Of a DNA stretch of 64,000 bases, positions 16,753 to 25,605 are shown one piece after another. The notes below the pieces were generated by a model that was given only the letters and a program-made list of their open reading frames with translations, searched no databases and was not told the origin of the DNA. The translations under genes and the position numbers were made by a program. Source of the DNA: Citrobacter rodentium NBRC 105723 = DSM 16636 (GTDB taxonomy: Bacteria > Pseudomonadota > Gammaproteobacteria > Enterobacterales > Enterobacteriaceae); assembly GCF_021278985.1 (NCBI RefSeq), contig NZ_CP082833.1:682001-746000 (forward strand), read 5' to 3'. Position 1 is the first letter of the stretch. Every line of letters starts with the position of its first letter.

Positions 16753-16802
16753 ATTTTTATTCTAAAAAAGAAAAACCTCTAATTTAGATAATAACTGAAG
16801 AA

Positions 16803-17519
16803 TTATTTGCTACCAAAGATAACGCCGTTAACAGAGCCCTGACCATCGCAGACACCATCTGCAACAATATCAGCAGGCGCAATTTCTCCAGAAGTCAGAG
16901 TCTTAAGAATCGCACCACTTTTACCAACACTGAAATCCTTACCAGTGATAGTAGGCTCAGAACCTGCTGCCGCATTGGTATTGACTGCTTCTACATAATC
17001 CCACTGGTTACCCATCTGGGAAATCAGATTACGACACTCTTCTGAAGCCAGACCATTCACCATAACAACAAAGCCTTTTTTCTGGGAGCTGGAAGAATCT
17101 GTTTGTGCGTTAGCGATCTGGAAAGCATCATTGGAAAAACCGTTGAACGCTTCGTCAGCAGAAATTTTCCCCAACCGTACCAGCGTTGCAATTGGTGAAG
17201 CATTACTTACAGTAGTATCACCAATGGTGGACTTTGAGAGAGTTAAAATAGAGTCAGTTTGCGCCGGATATTCCGCCTGATCTTTATAAGCCTCATTCAT
17301 CGCGGTACGTACGCTGGTTAAATCATCCTGAACGGCAGACAGATCCTGTGCTGTAAAAGCACGTTGCGCCAGGATAACCACACCAGCAGCGATAACACCG
17401 ATGATTCCCAATACAATGATGATTTCCAACAGCGTAACACCACGCTGTTTCTTCATCTCTTTTAATTTAGCGACCTTACGGGCCACATTTCCTTTTAAAT
17501 CTAAAACCATAGTATCCAT
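16803..17519 (-). CDS. type IVb major pilin precursor (CofA/LngA/TcpA-like)
   Basis: Structural pilus subunit. A long leader of 27 residues ends KKQRG, and cleavage would leave VTLLEIIIVLGIIGVIAAGVV, with Val at +1 (typical of type IVb) and Glu at +5. The mature protein is about 211 residues. Two cysteines, in EECRNL and GVCDGQG, can form the D-region disulfide. The start follows AAGGG. It is the first gene of the operon, with an AT-rich leader upstream. The alpha-1 helix is close to that of CofA of enterotoxigenic E. coli. Confidence 0.95.
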   Translation of the reverse strand: MDTMVLDLKGNVARKVAKLKEMKKQRGVTLLEIIIVLGIIGVIAAGVVILAQRAFTAQDLSAVQDDLTSVRTAMNEAYKDQAEYPAQTDSILTLSKSTIGDTTVSNASPIATLVRLGKISADEAFNGFSNDAFQIANAQTDSSSSQKKGFVVMVNGLASEECRNLISQMGNQWDYVEAVNTNAAAGSEPTITGKDFSVGKSGAILKTLTSGEIAPADIVADGVCDGQGSVNGVIFGSK

Positions 17520-17549
17520 TTATATGCCCTTATTAATACTGTTATTAAA

Positions 17550-17564
17550 CAAGATTAAATCTTG
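17550..17564 (-). promoter_or_regulatory. perfect palindrome in the pilin leader
   Basis: CAAGATT-A-AATCTTG, about 30 bases before the pilin start codon. It could be a hairpin in the leader RNA or an operator. No known regulator can be named. The rest of the 400-base glmM-pilin gap is AT-rich, with no gene I would support. Confidence 0.35.
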
Positions 17565-17659
17565 CCGGAGTAGTTTAGCCCCCAAAATAAATGAGGCAAT
17601 GAAATGGCGAAAATCTAAGAATATATTTATATTTATGATGATTATTTCATTACCACAAT

Positions 17660-17688
17660 TTATAAGAAAATAGATAAAATAACCGCAA
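17660..17688 (-). promoter_or_regulatory. candidate pilus operon promoter
   Basis: TTGCGG (17683-17688) and TTATAA (17660-17665) with a 17-base spacer on the minus strand, about 140 bases before the pilin start. The region is very AT-rich, so other promoters and H-NS silencing are possible. Confidence 0.45.
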
Positions 17689-17837
17689 CCTATTATTCGA
17701 CTCAAAGACAATGTATTAGCTTATATAAACCAATAAATTTTTATAAAAATAATGCTTTCACCCTTATTAACTCCGTTTTTTTGAAGTATCGCAACCCTTT
17801 GTTTTATTCTGCAATTCCTACCTGTTCGTCAGGCAAT

Positions 17838-17870
17838 AAAAAACGCCCGGTAAATTCACCGGGCGCTCAG
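17838..17870 (-). terminator. glmM terminator
   Basis: On the minus strand GCGCCCGGTGAATTTACCGG continues into GCGTTTTTTATTG: a GC-rich stem with an AT loop and a six-base U-run, about 50 bases after glmM. It separates the folP-glmM transcript from the pilus operon. Confidence 0.88.
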
Positions 17871-17919
17871 CAATATATAATTAATAAACTATATTAATCT
17901 TTTTGTTACGCTTACAGCG

Positions 17920-19257
17920 TTAAACCGCTTTGACGGCATCCGCGATACGGTGAGCAAATTCCGTCACCTGCGCCTCATCCTCGCCTTCAACCATCACGCG
18001 AATTAATGGCTCTGTACCCGATTTACGCAGCAGCACACGTCCACGGTTACCTAATGCCGCTTCAACTTCCGCCGTGACCGCTTTCACCGTTTCGTTTTCC
18101 AGTGGATTACCGCTGCCTGCGGTGTAACGCACATTAACCAGAACCTGCGGGAACATCTTCATACCGCTGCACAGATCGTGAAGGCTCATATGATTGCGCA
18201 CCATCGCCGCGAGCACCTGTAATCCAGCGACGATACCGTCGCCTGTAGTGGTTTTATCCAGCAGAATAACGTGGCCTGAATTTTCCGCACCAATGCGCCA
18301 GCCTTTTTCCTGCATTTTTTCCAGCACGTAGCGATCGCCCACTTTCGCCCGGGTAAACGGTATACCCAGTTGTTTCAGCGCCAGCTCCAGCCCCATGTTG
18401 CTCATCAGCGTACCGACAGCGCCGCCGCGCAGCTGTCCCTGACGCAGCGCCTCGCGCGCGATGATATACATGATCTGATCGCCATCGACCTTGTTTCCCT
18501 CATGGTCGACCATAATTATGCGATCGCCGTCGCCATCCAGAGCGATCCCCAGATCGGCCTTTTCCGCCACCACGCGCGCCTGCAACGCACGCACATCGGT
18601 CGCGCCGACTTGTTCATTAATGTTCACGCCGTTGGGTTCGCAACCAATCGCAATGACCTTCGCTCCCAGTTCGCGTAACACATTTGGCGCGATGTGATAG
18701 GTCGCGCCGTTGGCGCAGTCCACGACGATTTTTAACTCGTTCAGACTCAACTCATTCGGAAAGGTGCCTTTGCAGAATTCAATATAGCGCCCAGCCGCGT
18801 CCACGATCCGGCTGGCTTTCCCCAGCTCTGCGGAATCCACGCAGGTGATCTCTTTTTCCATCTCCGCTTCGATGGCCTCTTCTACGTCATCCGGCAGCTT
18901 GGTGCCGTCAATAGAAAAGAATTTAATACCGTTATCATAGAACGGGTTATGCGACGCGGAGATGACGATCCCGGCCTCGGCGCGGAAAGTGCGCGTCAGA
19001 TAGGCGACCGCCGGCGTCGGCATCGGGCCGGTAAAGGACGCGGATAAGCCTGCCGCAGCCAGCCCCGCTTCAAGGGCCGATTCCAGCATGTAACCGGAAA
19101 TACGGGTATCTTTGCCGATGATGATTTTACGTGAGCCATGACGCGCAAGGACTTTCCCTGCCGCCCAGCCCAGCTTAAGGACAAAATCAGGGGTGATCGG
19201 CGCGTCGCCAACGCGACCTCGAATCCCATCAGTACCAAAATATTTACGGTTACTCAT
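17920..19257 (-). CDS. glmM: phosphoglucosamine mutase
   Basis: Interconverts glucosamine-6-phosphate and glucosamine-1-phosphate, feeding UDP-GlcNAc synthesis for peptidoglycan and LPS. The start at 19257 gives 445 residues, as in E. coli. The phosphoserine loop ISASHNP has Ser102, the metal loop DGDGDR is present, and the C-terminal phosphate site is RKSGTEPLIRVM. It overlaps the end of folP by eight bases. Confidence 0.98.
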   Translation of the reverse strand: MSNRKYFGTDGIRGRVGDAPITPDFVLKLGWAAGKVLARHGSRKIIIGKDTRISGYMLESALEAGLAAAGLSASFTGPMPTPAVAYLTRTFRAEAGIVISASHNPFYDNGIKFFSIDGTKLPDDVEEAIEAEMEKEITCVDSAELGKASRIVDAAGRYIEFCKGTFPNELSLNELKIVVDCANGATYHIAPNVLRELGAKVIAIGCEPNGVNINEQVGATDVRALQARVVAEKADLGIALDGDGDRIIMVDHEGNKVDGDQIMYIIAREALRQGQLRGGAVGTLMSNMGLELALKQLGIPFTRAKVGDRYVLEKMQEKGWRIGAENSGHVILLDKTTTGDGIVAGLQVLAAMVRNHMSLHDLCSGMKMFPQVLVNVRYTAGSGNPLENETVKAVTAEVEAALGNRGRVLLRKSGTEPLIRVMVEGEDEAQVTEFAHRIADAVKAV

Positions 19258-20098
19258 AGCGTTTGTTTTCCTTTGCAGACAATGTGGCTTCCACCACACG
19301 CATCGCTTCTACGGTTTCTTTGACATCATGGACGCGAATGATTTGCGCTCCCTGCATGGCCGCAATGACCGCACAGGCCAGGCTCCCGCTCAGACGCTCA
19401 GCGGGTCCCACGTTGAGCAGTTGACCTACCATCGATTTACGTGACATGCCCACCAGCAGCGGCAGGTTAAAATGGTGAAATTCAGCCAGACGCGCCAGTA
19501 ATGTATAGTTATGGGAGAGATTTTTACCGAAACCAAAGCCGGGGTCGAGCAACAATTTCTCTTTTGCGATGCCTGCCCTTTCACAACGCGCTATTTGCTC
19601 AATAAAGTAGCGATTTACCTCAACAAACACATCGTCATATTCAGGCGCCATCTGCATCGTTTTTGGCTGCCCCTGCATATGCATTAAACAGACGGGTAGG
19701 CCAGTTTCCGCCGCAGCTTCCAGCGCACCGGGTTCAGAAAGCGAGCGAATATCATTGATAATGTGAGCGCCCACTCTTGCCGATTCCCGGATCACTTCAG
19801 GTTTGGAGGTATCCACGGAAATCCAGACTTCAAAGCGCTGCGCAATCGCTTCGACAACCGGAATGACACGCTGCAATTCCTCCTCTACGCTCACCTCTGC
19901 GGCGCCAGGGCGCGTGGATTCGCCGCCGACATCAATGATGGTCGCTCCGGCGTTAATCATCAGATTCGCGTGTTTTACAGCCTCAATTAAGCTGTTATGC
20001 GCTCCGCCATCGGAGAACGAATCGGGAGTGACGTTAAGGATCCCCATTACGTGTGGGTATCTCAGATCCAGTGAAGTGCCCTGGGCAAAGAGTTTCAT
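19250..20098 (-). CDS. folP: dihydropteroate synthase
   Basis: Condenses p-aminobenzoate with dihydropterin pyrophosphate in folate synthesis; the sulfonamide target. The 282 residues match E. coli. It has MGILNVTPDSFSDGG near the N-terminus, DVGGESTRPG, and the GFGFGKNLSHN loop. It forms an operon with glmM and is separated from ftsH by a strong terminator. Confidence 0.98.
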   Translation of the reverse strand: MKLFAQGTSLDLRYPHVMGILNVTPDSFSDGGAHNSLIEAVKHANLMINAGATIIDVGGESTRPGAAEVSVEEELQRVIPVVEAIAQRFEVWISVDTSKPEVIRESARVGAHIINDIRSLSEPGALEAAAETGLPVCLMHMQGQPKTMQMAPEYDDVFVEVNRYFIEQIARCERAGIAKEKLLLDPGFGFGKNLSHNYTLLARLAEFHHFNLPLLVGMSRKSMVGQLLNVGPAERLSGSLACAVIAAMQGAQIIRVHDVKETVEAMRVVEATLSAKENKRYE

Positions 20099-20122
20099 GG
20101 TGTTATCCGTATATCAATTAAT

Positions 20123-20153
20123 AAAAAAACCCCGGAGCAAGCCCCGGGGTTTT
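20123..20153 (-). terminator. ftsH terminator
   Basis: A perfect ten-base stem AAAACCCCGG / CCGGGGTTTT followed on the minus strand by a T-run, lying between ftsH and folP. Confidence 0.9.
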
Positions 20154-20184
20154 CAGTAAAACGCAGCCATCTACACTGATGAGC

Positions 20185-22116
20185 TTACTTGTCGCTAAAC
20201 TGCTCAAACATGGTGTTACCCGGGTTCGGCGTACGTGGTTCATCGACCGGACGCGGCGCACGAGGCGTGCCATTATTGTCAGAGTTGTTAGACACAGGCT
20301 CTTCCCAACCCGCTGGCGGACGAACGTCGCGGCGCGCCATCAGGTCGTCAATCTGCGGCGCATCGATGGTTTCATATTTCATGAGCGCATCTTTCATCGC
20401 GTGCAGGATGTCCATGTTGTCATTCAGAAGCTGACGCGCGCGATTATAGTTACGTTCAATCAGCGCTTTCACTTCCTGATCGATAATGCGCGCGGTTTCA
20501 TCGGACATATGCTTGGCTTTCGCCACGCTGCGTCCGAGGAACACTTCACCCTCTTCTTCCGCATACAGCAGCGGACCGAGTTTTTCGGAGAAGCCCCACT
20601 GAGTCACCATGTTACGCGCCAGGTTCGTCGCGACTTTAATATCGTTCGACGCACCGGTAGAAACATGTTCCACGCCGTAGATGATCTCCTCTGCCAGACG
20701 ACCGCCATACAGCGTGGAGATCTGGCTTTCCAGTTTCTGACGGCTGGCGCTGATCGCGTCGCCTTCAGGCAGGAAGAAGGTCACGCCGAGCGCACGTCCG
20801 CGCGGAATAATGGTCACTTTATGCACCGGATCGTGTTCCGGCACCAGGCGACCAATAATTGCGTGACCGGCTTCGTGGTAAGCGGTCGATTCTTTCTGCG
20901 CTTCCGTCATCACCATGGAGCGGCGTTCCGCGCCCATCATGATTTTGTCTTTCGCTTTTTCAAACTCGACCATCGACACGACGCGCTTGTTGCCACGTGC
21001 CGCGAACAAGGCGGCTTCGTTCACCAGGTTAGCCAGGTCCGCGCCCGAGAAGCCCGGCGTACCGCGAGCGATGATCGCCGCATCGATATCCGGCGCCAGC
21101 GGTACGCGACGCATATGCACCTTCAGAATCTGTTCACGTCCACGGACGTCCGGCAGACCGACCACAACCTGACGGTCAAAACGGCCCGGACGCAGTAGCG
21201 CAGGGTCAAGCACGTCCGGACGGTTAGTCGCCGCGATAACGATAATACCTTCGTTACCTTCGAAACCGTCCATCTCTACCAGCATCTGGTTCAGGGTCTG
21301 TTCACGCTCATCGTGACCACCGCCCAAGCCTGCGCCACGCTGGCGGCCTACGGCGTCGATTTCATCGATGAAGATGATGCACGGCGCCGCTTTCTTGGCC
21401 TGCTCGAACATGTCACGTACGCGAGACGCGCCGACACCGACGAACATTTCCACGAAGTCAGAACCGGAAATCGTAAAGAACGGCACCTTCGCTTCACCGG
21501 CAATCGCTTTTGCCAGCAACGTCTTACCGGTACCCGGCGGGCCTACCATCAGGACGCCTTTCGGGATTTTACCGCCCAGTTTCTGGAAACGGCTCGGCTC
21601 GCGCAGGTATTCAACCAGTTCGCCCACTTCTTCTTTCGCTTCATCACAACCTGCGACGTCGGCAAACGTGGTTTTGATCTGATCTTCCGTCAGCATGCGC
21701 GCCTTGCTCTTACCGAACGACATGGCGCCTTTGCCACCGCCGCCCTGCATCTGACGCATGAAGAAGATCCAGACGCCGATCAACAGCAGCATCGGGAACC
21801 AGGAAATAAAGATTGAAGCCAGCAGGCTCGGCTCTTCTGGTGGTTCGCCAACAACCTTGACGTTTTTCGTCAGCAGGTTATCCAGCAGCTTCGGATCGTT
21901 TACCGGAATGTAGGTCGTGTAACGGTTACTATCTTTCTTGGTAACGTTGATCTCACGTCCGTTGATGCGTGCTTCACGAACCTGGTCGTTGTTGACCTCT
22001 TGCAGGAAGGTAGAGTAATCCACCTTACGGCCATTAGACTCGCTGGGCCCAAAGCTCTGGAATACTGACATCAGCACAACGGCAATGACCAGCCAGAGTA
22101 TTAGGTTTTTCGCCAT
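20185..22116 (-). CDS. ftsH: ATP-dependent zinc metalloprotease FtsH
   Basis: Hexameric inner-membrane AAA+ protease that degrades membrane proteins, LpxC and sigma-32. Two N-terminal helices flank a periplasmic domain. The AAA module has GPPGTGKT near residue 190 and IDEIDAVGRQRG, and the protease domain has the zinc site HEAGH near 414. MAKNLILWL is the usual start; an in-frame ATG three codons upstream is also possible. The gene forms the rlmE-ftsH operon. Confidence 0.98.
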   Translation of the reverse strand: MAKNLILWLVIAVVLMSVFQSFGPSESNGRKVDYSTFLQEVNNDQVREARINGREINVTKKDSNRYTTYIPVNDPKLLDNLLTKNVKVVGEPPEEPSLLASIFISWFPMLLLIGVWIFFMRQMQGGGGKGAMSFGKSKARMLTEDQIKTTFADVAGCDEAKEEVGELVEYLREPSRFQKLGGKIPKGVLMVGPPGTGKTLLAKAIAGEAKVPFFTISGSDFVEMFVGVGASRVRDMFEQAKKAAPCIIFIDEIDAVGRQRGAGLGGGHDEREQTLNQMLVEMDGFEGNEGIIVIAATNRPDVLDPALLRPGRFDRQVVVGLPDVRGREQILKVHMRRVPLAPDIDAAIIARGTPGFSGADLANLVNEAALFAARGNKRVVSMVEFEKAKDKIMMGAERRSMVMTEAQKESTAYHEAGHAIIGRLVPEHDPVHKVTIIPRGRALGVTFFLPEGDAISASRQKLESQISTLYGGRLAEEIIYGVEHVSTGASNDIKVATNLARNMVTQWGFSEKLGPLLYAEEEGEVFLGRSVAKAKHMSDETARIIDQEVKALIERNYNRARQLLNDNMDILHAMKDALMKYETIDAPQIDDLMARRDVRPPAGWEEPVSNNSDNNGTPRAPRPVDEPRTPNPGNTMFEQFSDK

Positions 22117-22215
22117 GTCACTCAAGGGATTAACCTCTTATTACAACTGTGTTAAAAACAGCGTCAGGATACTCCATATCCAGCGTCTTTCAAACTTTCG
22201 TCTGAAATCGACCAG

Positions 22216-22845
22216 TTATGGTTTTCGCCCGGTCGCTACAATGTACACTTCACGCGAACGTGCGCGTGAAGAGTCCGGTTTACGAACTTTAACCTTCGTA
22301 AACAGGGAGCGAATTTCCCTTAGATACTCATCGAAACCTTCGCCCTGGAACACCTTAACTACAAAACTTCCACCCGGCGCTAATACATCACGACACATTT
22401 CTAGCGCCAGTTCCACCAGATACATGGCGCGGGGGATATCCACCGCCGGCGTTCCGCTCATGTTTGGTGCCATATCTGACATGACAACTTGTACTTTGCT
22501 GTCGCCTACGCGCTCCAGCAGCGCTTTCATAACAAGTTCATCACGAAAATCGCCCTGAAGAAAGTCCACACCAACAATAGGATCCATAGGTAAAAGATCG
22601 CAAGCGATGATACGGCCTTTGCCGCCAATCTGCGAGACCACATACTGTGACCAGCCGCCTGGCGCCGCGCCGAGATCGACAACCGTCATTCCCGGTTTAA
22701 AAAGTTTGTCACTTTGCTGTATTTCATCAAGTTTAAACCAGGCACGGGAACGTAACCCCTTTTTCTGCGCCTGTTGAACATATTTATCGCTAAAGTGTTC
22801 CTGAAGCCAGCGACTCGAGCTGGCAGAACGCTTTTTACCTGTCAT
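22216..22845 (-). CDS. rlmE: 23S rRNA 2'-O-ribose methyltransferase
   Basis: Methylates U2552 of 23S rRNA with S-adenosylmethionine and aids 50S maturation. The 209 residues equal E. coli RlmE (FtsJ/RrmJ). The SAM-binding VVDLGAAPGGWSQYV and the catalytic Lys-Asp-Lys-Glu residues lie in the expected segments (AWFKLDE, SDMAPN, FVVKVFQGEG and near the C-terminus). It is first in the rlmE-ftsH operon and divergent from yhbY. Confidence 0.98.
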   Translation of the reverse strand: MTGKKRSASSSRWLQEHFSDKYVQQAQKKGLRSRAWFKLDEIQQSDKLFKPGMTVVDLGAAPGGWSQYVVSQIGGKGRIIACDLLPMDPIVGVDFLQGDFRDELVMKALLERVGDSKVQVVMSDMAPNMSGTPAVDIPRAMYLVELALEMCRDVLAPGGSFVVKVFQGEGFDEYLREIRSLFTKVKVRKPDSSRARSREVYIVATGRKP

Positions 22846-22971
22846 TTAACATTCCCGTCGGGACAGAACATCGTTGCCGTATGGCGTAAATTGCAACGCA
22901 CCATTTGGTGATATATGGGAGATGGCGGTAGAATGACCCGTTTTCAATCCCAACGTAAGCAAAAATATACG

Positions 22972-23265
22972 ATGAATCTGAGTACTAAACAAAAACAGCA
23001 CCTGAAAGGTCTGGCACATCCGCTCAAGCCGGTCGTTATGCTTGGCAATAATGGTTTGACCGAAGGGGTACTGGCCGAGATTGAACAAGCGTTAGAGCAC
23101 CACGAACTTATCAAGGTGAAAATCGCATCAGAAGATCGCGAAACTAAAACCCTGATCGTGGACGCTATCGTGCGCGAAACCGGCGCCTGTAATGTACAGG
23201 TCATCGGTAAAATGCTGGTCCTTTACCGTCCGGGTAAAGAACGTAAAATCTCGCTGCCGCGCTAA
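22972..23265 (+). CDS. yhbY: ribosome assembly RNA-binding protein YhbY
   Basis: A CRM-domain RNA-binding protein associated with pre-50S particles. The start at 22972 (MNLSTKQKQHLKGLAH) gives 97 residues, as in E. coli. The conserved loop GNNGLTEGV is the CRM GxxG-type motif. It is divergent from rlmE and convergent with greA, sharing a bidirectional terminator. Confidence 0.97.
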   Translation: MNLSTKQKQHLKGLAHPLKPVVMLGNNGLTEGVLAEIEQALEHHELIKVKIASEDRETKTLIVDAIVRETGACNVQVIGKMLVLYRPGKERKISLPR

Positions 23266-23353
23266 GAATATCCTGCCGTTGCACACCATTTCTGTGTAAA
23301 ACGAGGCCTTTCCCGCTGGCAAGAGAGCAAAATGCCACGCTCTGTTCGTTGAT

Positions 23354-23378
23354 AAAAGGCCGCTATGCGGCCTTTTTC
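23354..23378. terminator. bidirectional yhbY/greA terminator
   Basis: Nine-base stem AAAGGCCGC / GCGGCCTTT with a three-base loop, flanked by A- and T-runs on either side, between convergent yhbY and greA. Confidence 0.88.
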
Positions 23379-23420
23379 CTTTCTTTACAATACATCAACA
23401 AGTTGAGTATTGGGAAATTC

Positions 23421-23897
23421 TTACAGGTACTCGACCTTTGTGATCTCGTACTCGACTTCTCCGCCCGGCGTTTTGATAACCACAACGTCATCCTGTTCTT
23501 TACCGATCAGACCGCGGGCGATTGGCGAGTTTACGGAAATCAGATTCTGTTTAAAATCGGCTTCATCATCCCCGACGATACGCCAGGTCTGCTCTTCATC
23601 GCTGTCGAGGTTCAGAACGGTAACCGTGGCGCCGAAAACGACGCGACCATTGTTAGGCATTTTAGTGACGTCAATCACCTGCGCATTCGACAGTTTCGCT
23701 TCAATATCGTTGATACGACCTTCGCAGAATCCCTGCTGCTCACGCGCTGCGTGATATTCCGCATTCTCTTTCAGATCGCCATGCTCACGCGCTTCCGCAA
23801 TGGCGGCGATAATTTCAGGTCGACGCACAGTCTTCAGAAAATCCAGCTCTTCGCGTAGTTTTTCTGCACCGCGTAAGGTCAACGGAATAGCTTGCAT
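23421..23897 (-). CDS. greA: transcription elongation factor GreA
   Basis: Rescues backtracked RNA polymerase by stimulating transcript cleavage through the secondary channel. The 158 residues match E. coli. An N-terminal coiled coil carries the acidic tip (LDFLK...EAREHGDLKENAEYH), followed by the FKBP-like C-terminal domain. A long structured leader precedes it (see the GraL-type terminator). Confidence 0.98.
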   Translation of the reverse strand: MQAIPLTLRGAEKLREELDFLKTVRRPEIIAAIAEAREHGDLKENAEYHAAREQQGFCEGRINDIEAKLSNAQVIDVTKMPNNGRVVFGATVTVLNLDSDEEQTWRIVGDDEADFKQNLISVNSPIARGLIGKEQDDVVVIKTPGGEVEYEITKVEYL

Positions 23898-23988
23898 TTG
23901 TTATACCTCTTGAACATTCCTGTAGGGGGCGGCGCTCCACCCCGGCTGTTAAGCCTGCCCGGTATAGGGTCATACCCAGGCCAGAAGC

Positions 23989-24021
23989 AAAAAAATACCG
24001 ACCCGGGAAGTGGCCCAGGTC
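23989..24021 (-). terminator. greA leader terminator (GraL sRNA type)
   Basis: On the minus strand GACCTGGG pairs with CCCGGGTC (one G-U) around a CCACTT loop, followed by GGTATTTTTTT. It lies in the greA 5' leader about 90 bases before the start codon. In E. coli an equivalent leader terminator yields the GraL small RNAs, so the same arrangement is likely here. The exact 5' end of the transcript cannot be read from the sequence. Confidence 0.65.
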
Positions 24022-24140
24022 AGCTACAATTTTCATTTTGATACTCATTTTACCCTGGAGTTCCCTATGGGTCATCGTTTACTTTCCTGGGCATTGCGCC
24101 GTAGTATGACGGCTTGTTTCCAGGTTGTTAGCGCGAGATT

Positions 24141-25574
24141 ATGCGATTTTCCAGATTTATCATCGGATTGACCACCAGTATAGCGTTCAGCGTTCAGGCC
24201 GCGAACGTCGATGTGTACATCAATCAGCTTCCTCCCGGAGCCAACCTTGCTCTTATGGTACAAAAGGTCGGCTCACCAGTTCCCACGATTGATTATCATA
24301 GTCAGCAAATGGCGCTTCCAGCCAGTACGCAGAAAGTGATCACCGCGCTGGCGGCACTCATCCAGCTCGGTCCGGACTTTCGTTTTACCACGACGCTGGA
24401 AACCAAAGGCAACGTTGAAGCCGGTGTGCTGAAAGGTGATTTAGTGGCAAGATTTGGCGCCGATCCGACTCTAAAACGCCAGGATATTCGCAATATGGTC
24501 GCGACTCTGAAAAAATCGGGCGTAACGCAAATTAGCGGTAATGTCCTTATTGATACGTCGATTTTTGCCAGTCATGACAAAGCGCCTGGCTGGCCGTGGA
24601 ACGACATGACGCAATGCTTCAGCGCTCCGCCCGCGGCTGCTATCGTCGATCGAAACTGTTTCTCCGTCTCACTTTATAGCGCGCAAAAACCCAACGATTT
24701 GGCTTACATTCGCGTGGCTTCCTACTATCCCGTTACCATGTTCAGTCAGGTGCGCACCCTTGCGCGCGGCTCCGCGGATGCTCAGTATTGCGAACTGGAC
24801 GTGGTGCCTGGCGATCTGAATCGCTTCACATTAACCGGCTGTCTGCCGCAACGCGCTGAACCACTCCCCCTGGCTTTCGCTATCCAGGACGGAGCCAGCT
24901 ATGCAGGCGCAATTCTGAAAGATGAATTAAAGCAGGCCGGTATCAGCTATAGCGGCACATTGTTACGCCAGACGCAGGTTAATGAACCGGGAAGCGTTGT
25001 CACCAGCAAACAGTCCGCACCGCTGCACGATCTTCTTAAGATTATGCTGAAAAAATCGGACAATATGATTGCCGACACGGTCTTTCGCATGATTGGTCAT
25101 GCGCGTTTTAACGTACCCGGCACCTGGCGCGCAGGTTCCGATGCCGTACGCCAGATCCTGCGCCAGCAGGCGGGCGTCGATATTGGCAATACGATTATCG
25201 CGGACGGTTCCGGCCTCTCGCGTCATAACCTGATATCCCCCGCAACCATGATGCAGGTGCTGCAATATATTGCTCAGCATGACAATGAGCTGAATTTCAT
25301 CTCTATGCTGCCGCTGGCGGGCTATGACGGTTCTCTGCAATACCGGGCGGGACTGCATCAGGCTGGCGTGGATGGCAAAGTGTCGGCGAAAACCGGATCG
25401 TTACAGGGCGTATATAACCTTGCAGGTTTTATCACGACCGCCAGCGGTCAACGCATGGCGTTTGTGCAGTACCTGTCTGGCTACGCCGTTGCGCCAGCCG
25501 ATCAGCGTAACCGCCGCATCCCGCTGGTGCGTTTTGAAAGCCGGTTGTATAAGGATGTTTATAAAAATAACTAG
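24141..25574 (+). CDS. dacB: D-alanyl-D-alanine carboxypeptidase/endopeptidase (PBP4)
   Basis: Periplasmic class C low-molecular-mass penicillin-binding protein that trims and cleaves peptidoglycan peptides. The signal peptide is MRFSRFIIGLTTSIAFSVQA. The active-site motifs are SxxK at Ser62 (ASTQKV), SDN (KKSDNMIAD) and KTG (SAKTGSLQG). The 477 residues equal the E. coli length. It is divergent from greA and convergent with the opgB-like gene. Confidence 0.98.
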   Translation: MRFSRFIIGLTTSIAFSVQAANVDVYINQLPPGANLALMVQKVGSPVPTIDYHSQQMALPASTQKVITALAALIQLGPDFRFTTTLETKGNVEAGVLKGDLVARFGADPTLKRQDIRNMVATLKKSGVTQISGNVLIDTSIFASHDKAPGWPWNDMTQCFSAPPAAAIVDRNCFSVSLYSAQKPNDLAYIRVASYYPVTMFSQVRTLARGSADAQYCELDVVPGDLNRFTLTGCLPQRAEPLPLAFAIQDGASYAGAILKDELKQAGISYSGTLLRQTQVNEPGSVVTSKQSAPLHDLLKIMLKKSDNMIADTVFRMIGHARFNVPGTWRAGSDAVRQILRQQAGVDIGNTIIADGSGLSRHNLISPATMMQVLQYIAQHDNELNFISMLPLAGYDGSLQYRAGLHQAGVDGKVSAKTGSLQGVYNLAGFITTASGQRMAFVQYLSGYAVAPADQRNRRIPLVRFESRLYKDVYKNN

Positions 25575-25579
25575 ATGGT

Positions 25580-25600
25580 GGGGGGATATGAAATCCCCCT
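25580..25600. terminator. dacB/opgB-like convergent hairpin
   Basis: GGGGGAT / ATCCCCC stem with a short loop between two convergent genes. There is no clear U-run in either direction, so efficiency as a terminator is uncertain. Confidence 0.45.
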
Positions 25601-25605
25601 CATGT

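Noticed and set aside
17520..17711. Minus-strand ORF of 63 codons before the major pilin
   Set aside because: Composition reflects the AT-rich promoter region (Ile/Asn/Phe-rich); it would occupy the pilin 5' leader and has no ribosome-binding site.
20179..21198. Long plus-strand ORF antisense to ftsH
   Set aside because: A mirror frame of a high-GC conserved gene; no start signal and an amino-acid composition typical of shadow frames (His/Arg-rich).
22846..22971. Sigma-32 promoter for rlmE-ftsH
   Set aside because: A CTCCCATAT -10-like element is present, but the nearest TTGAA is about 21 bases upstream, outside the 13-15 base spacing, so no feature is claimed.
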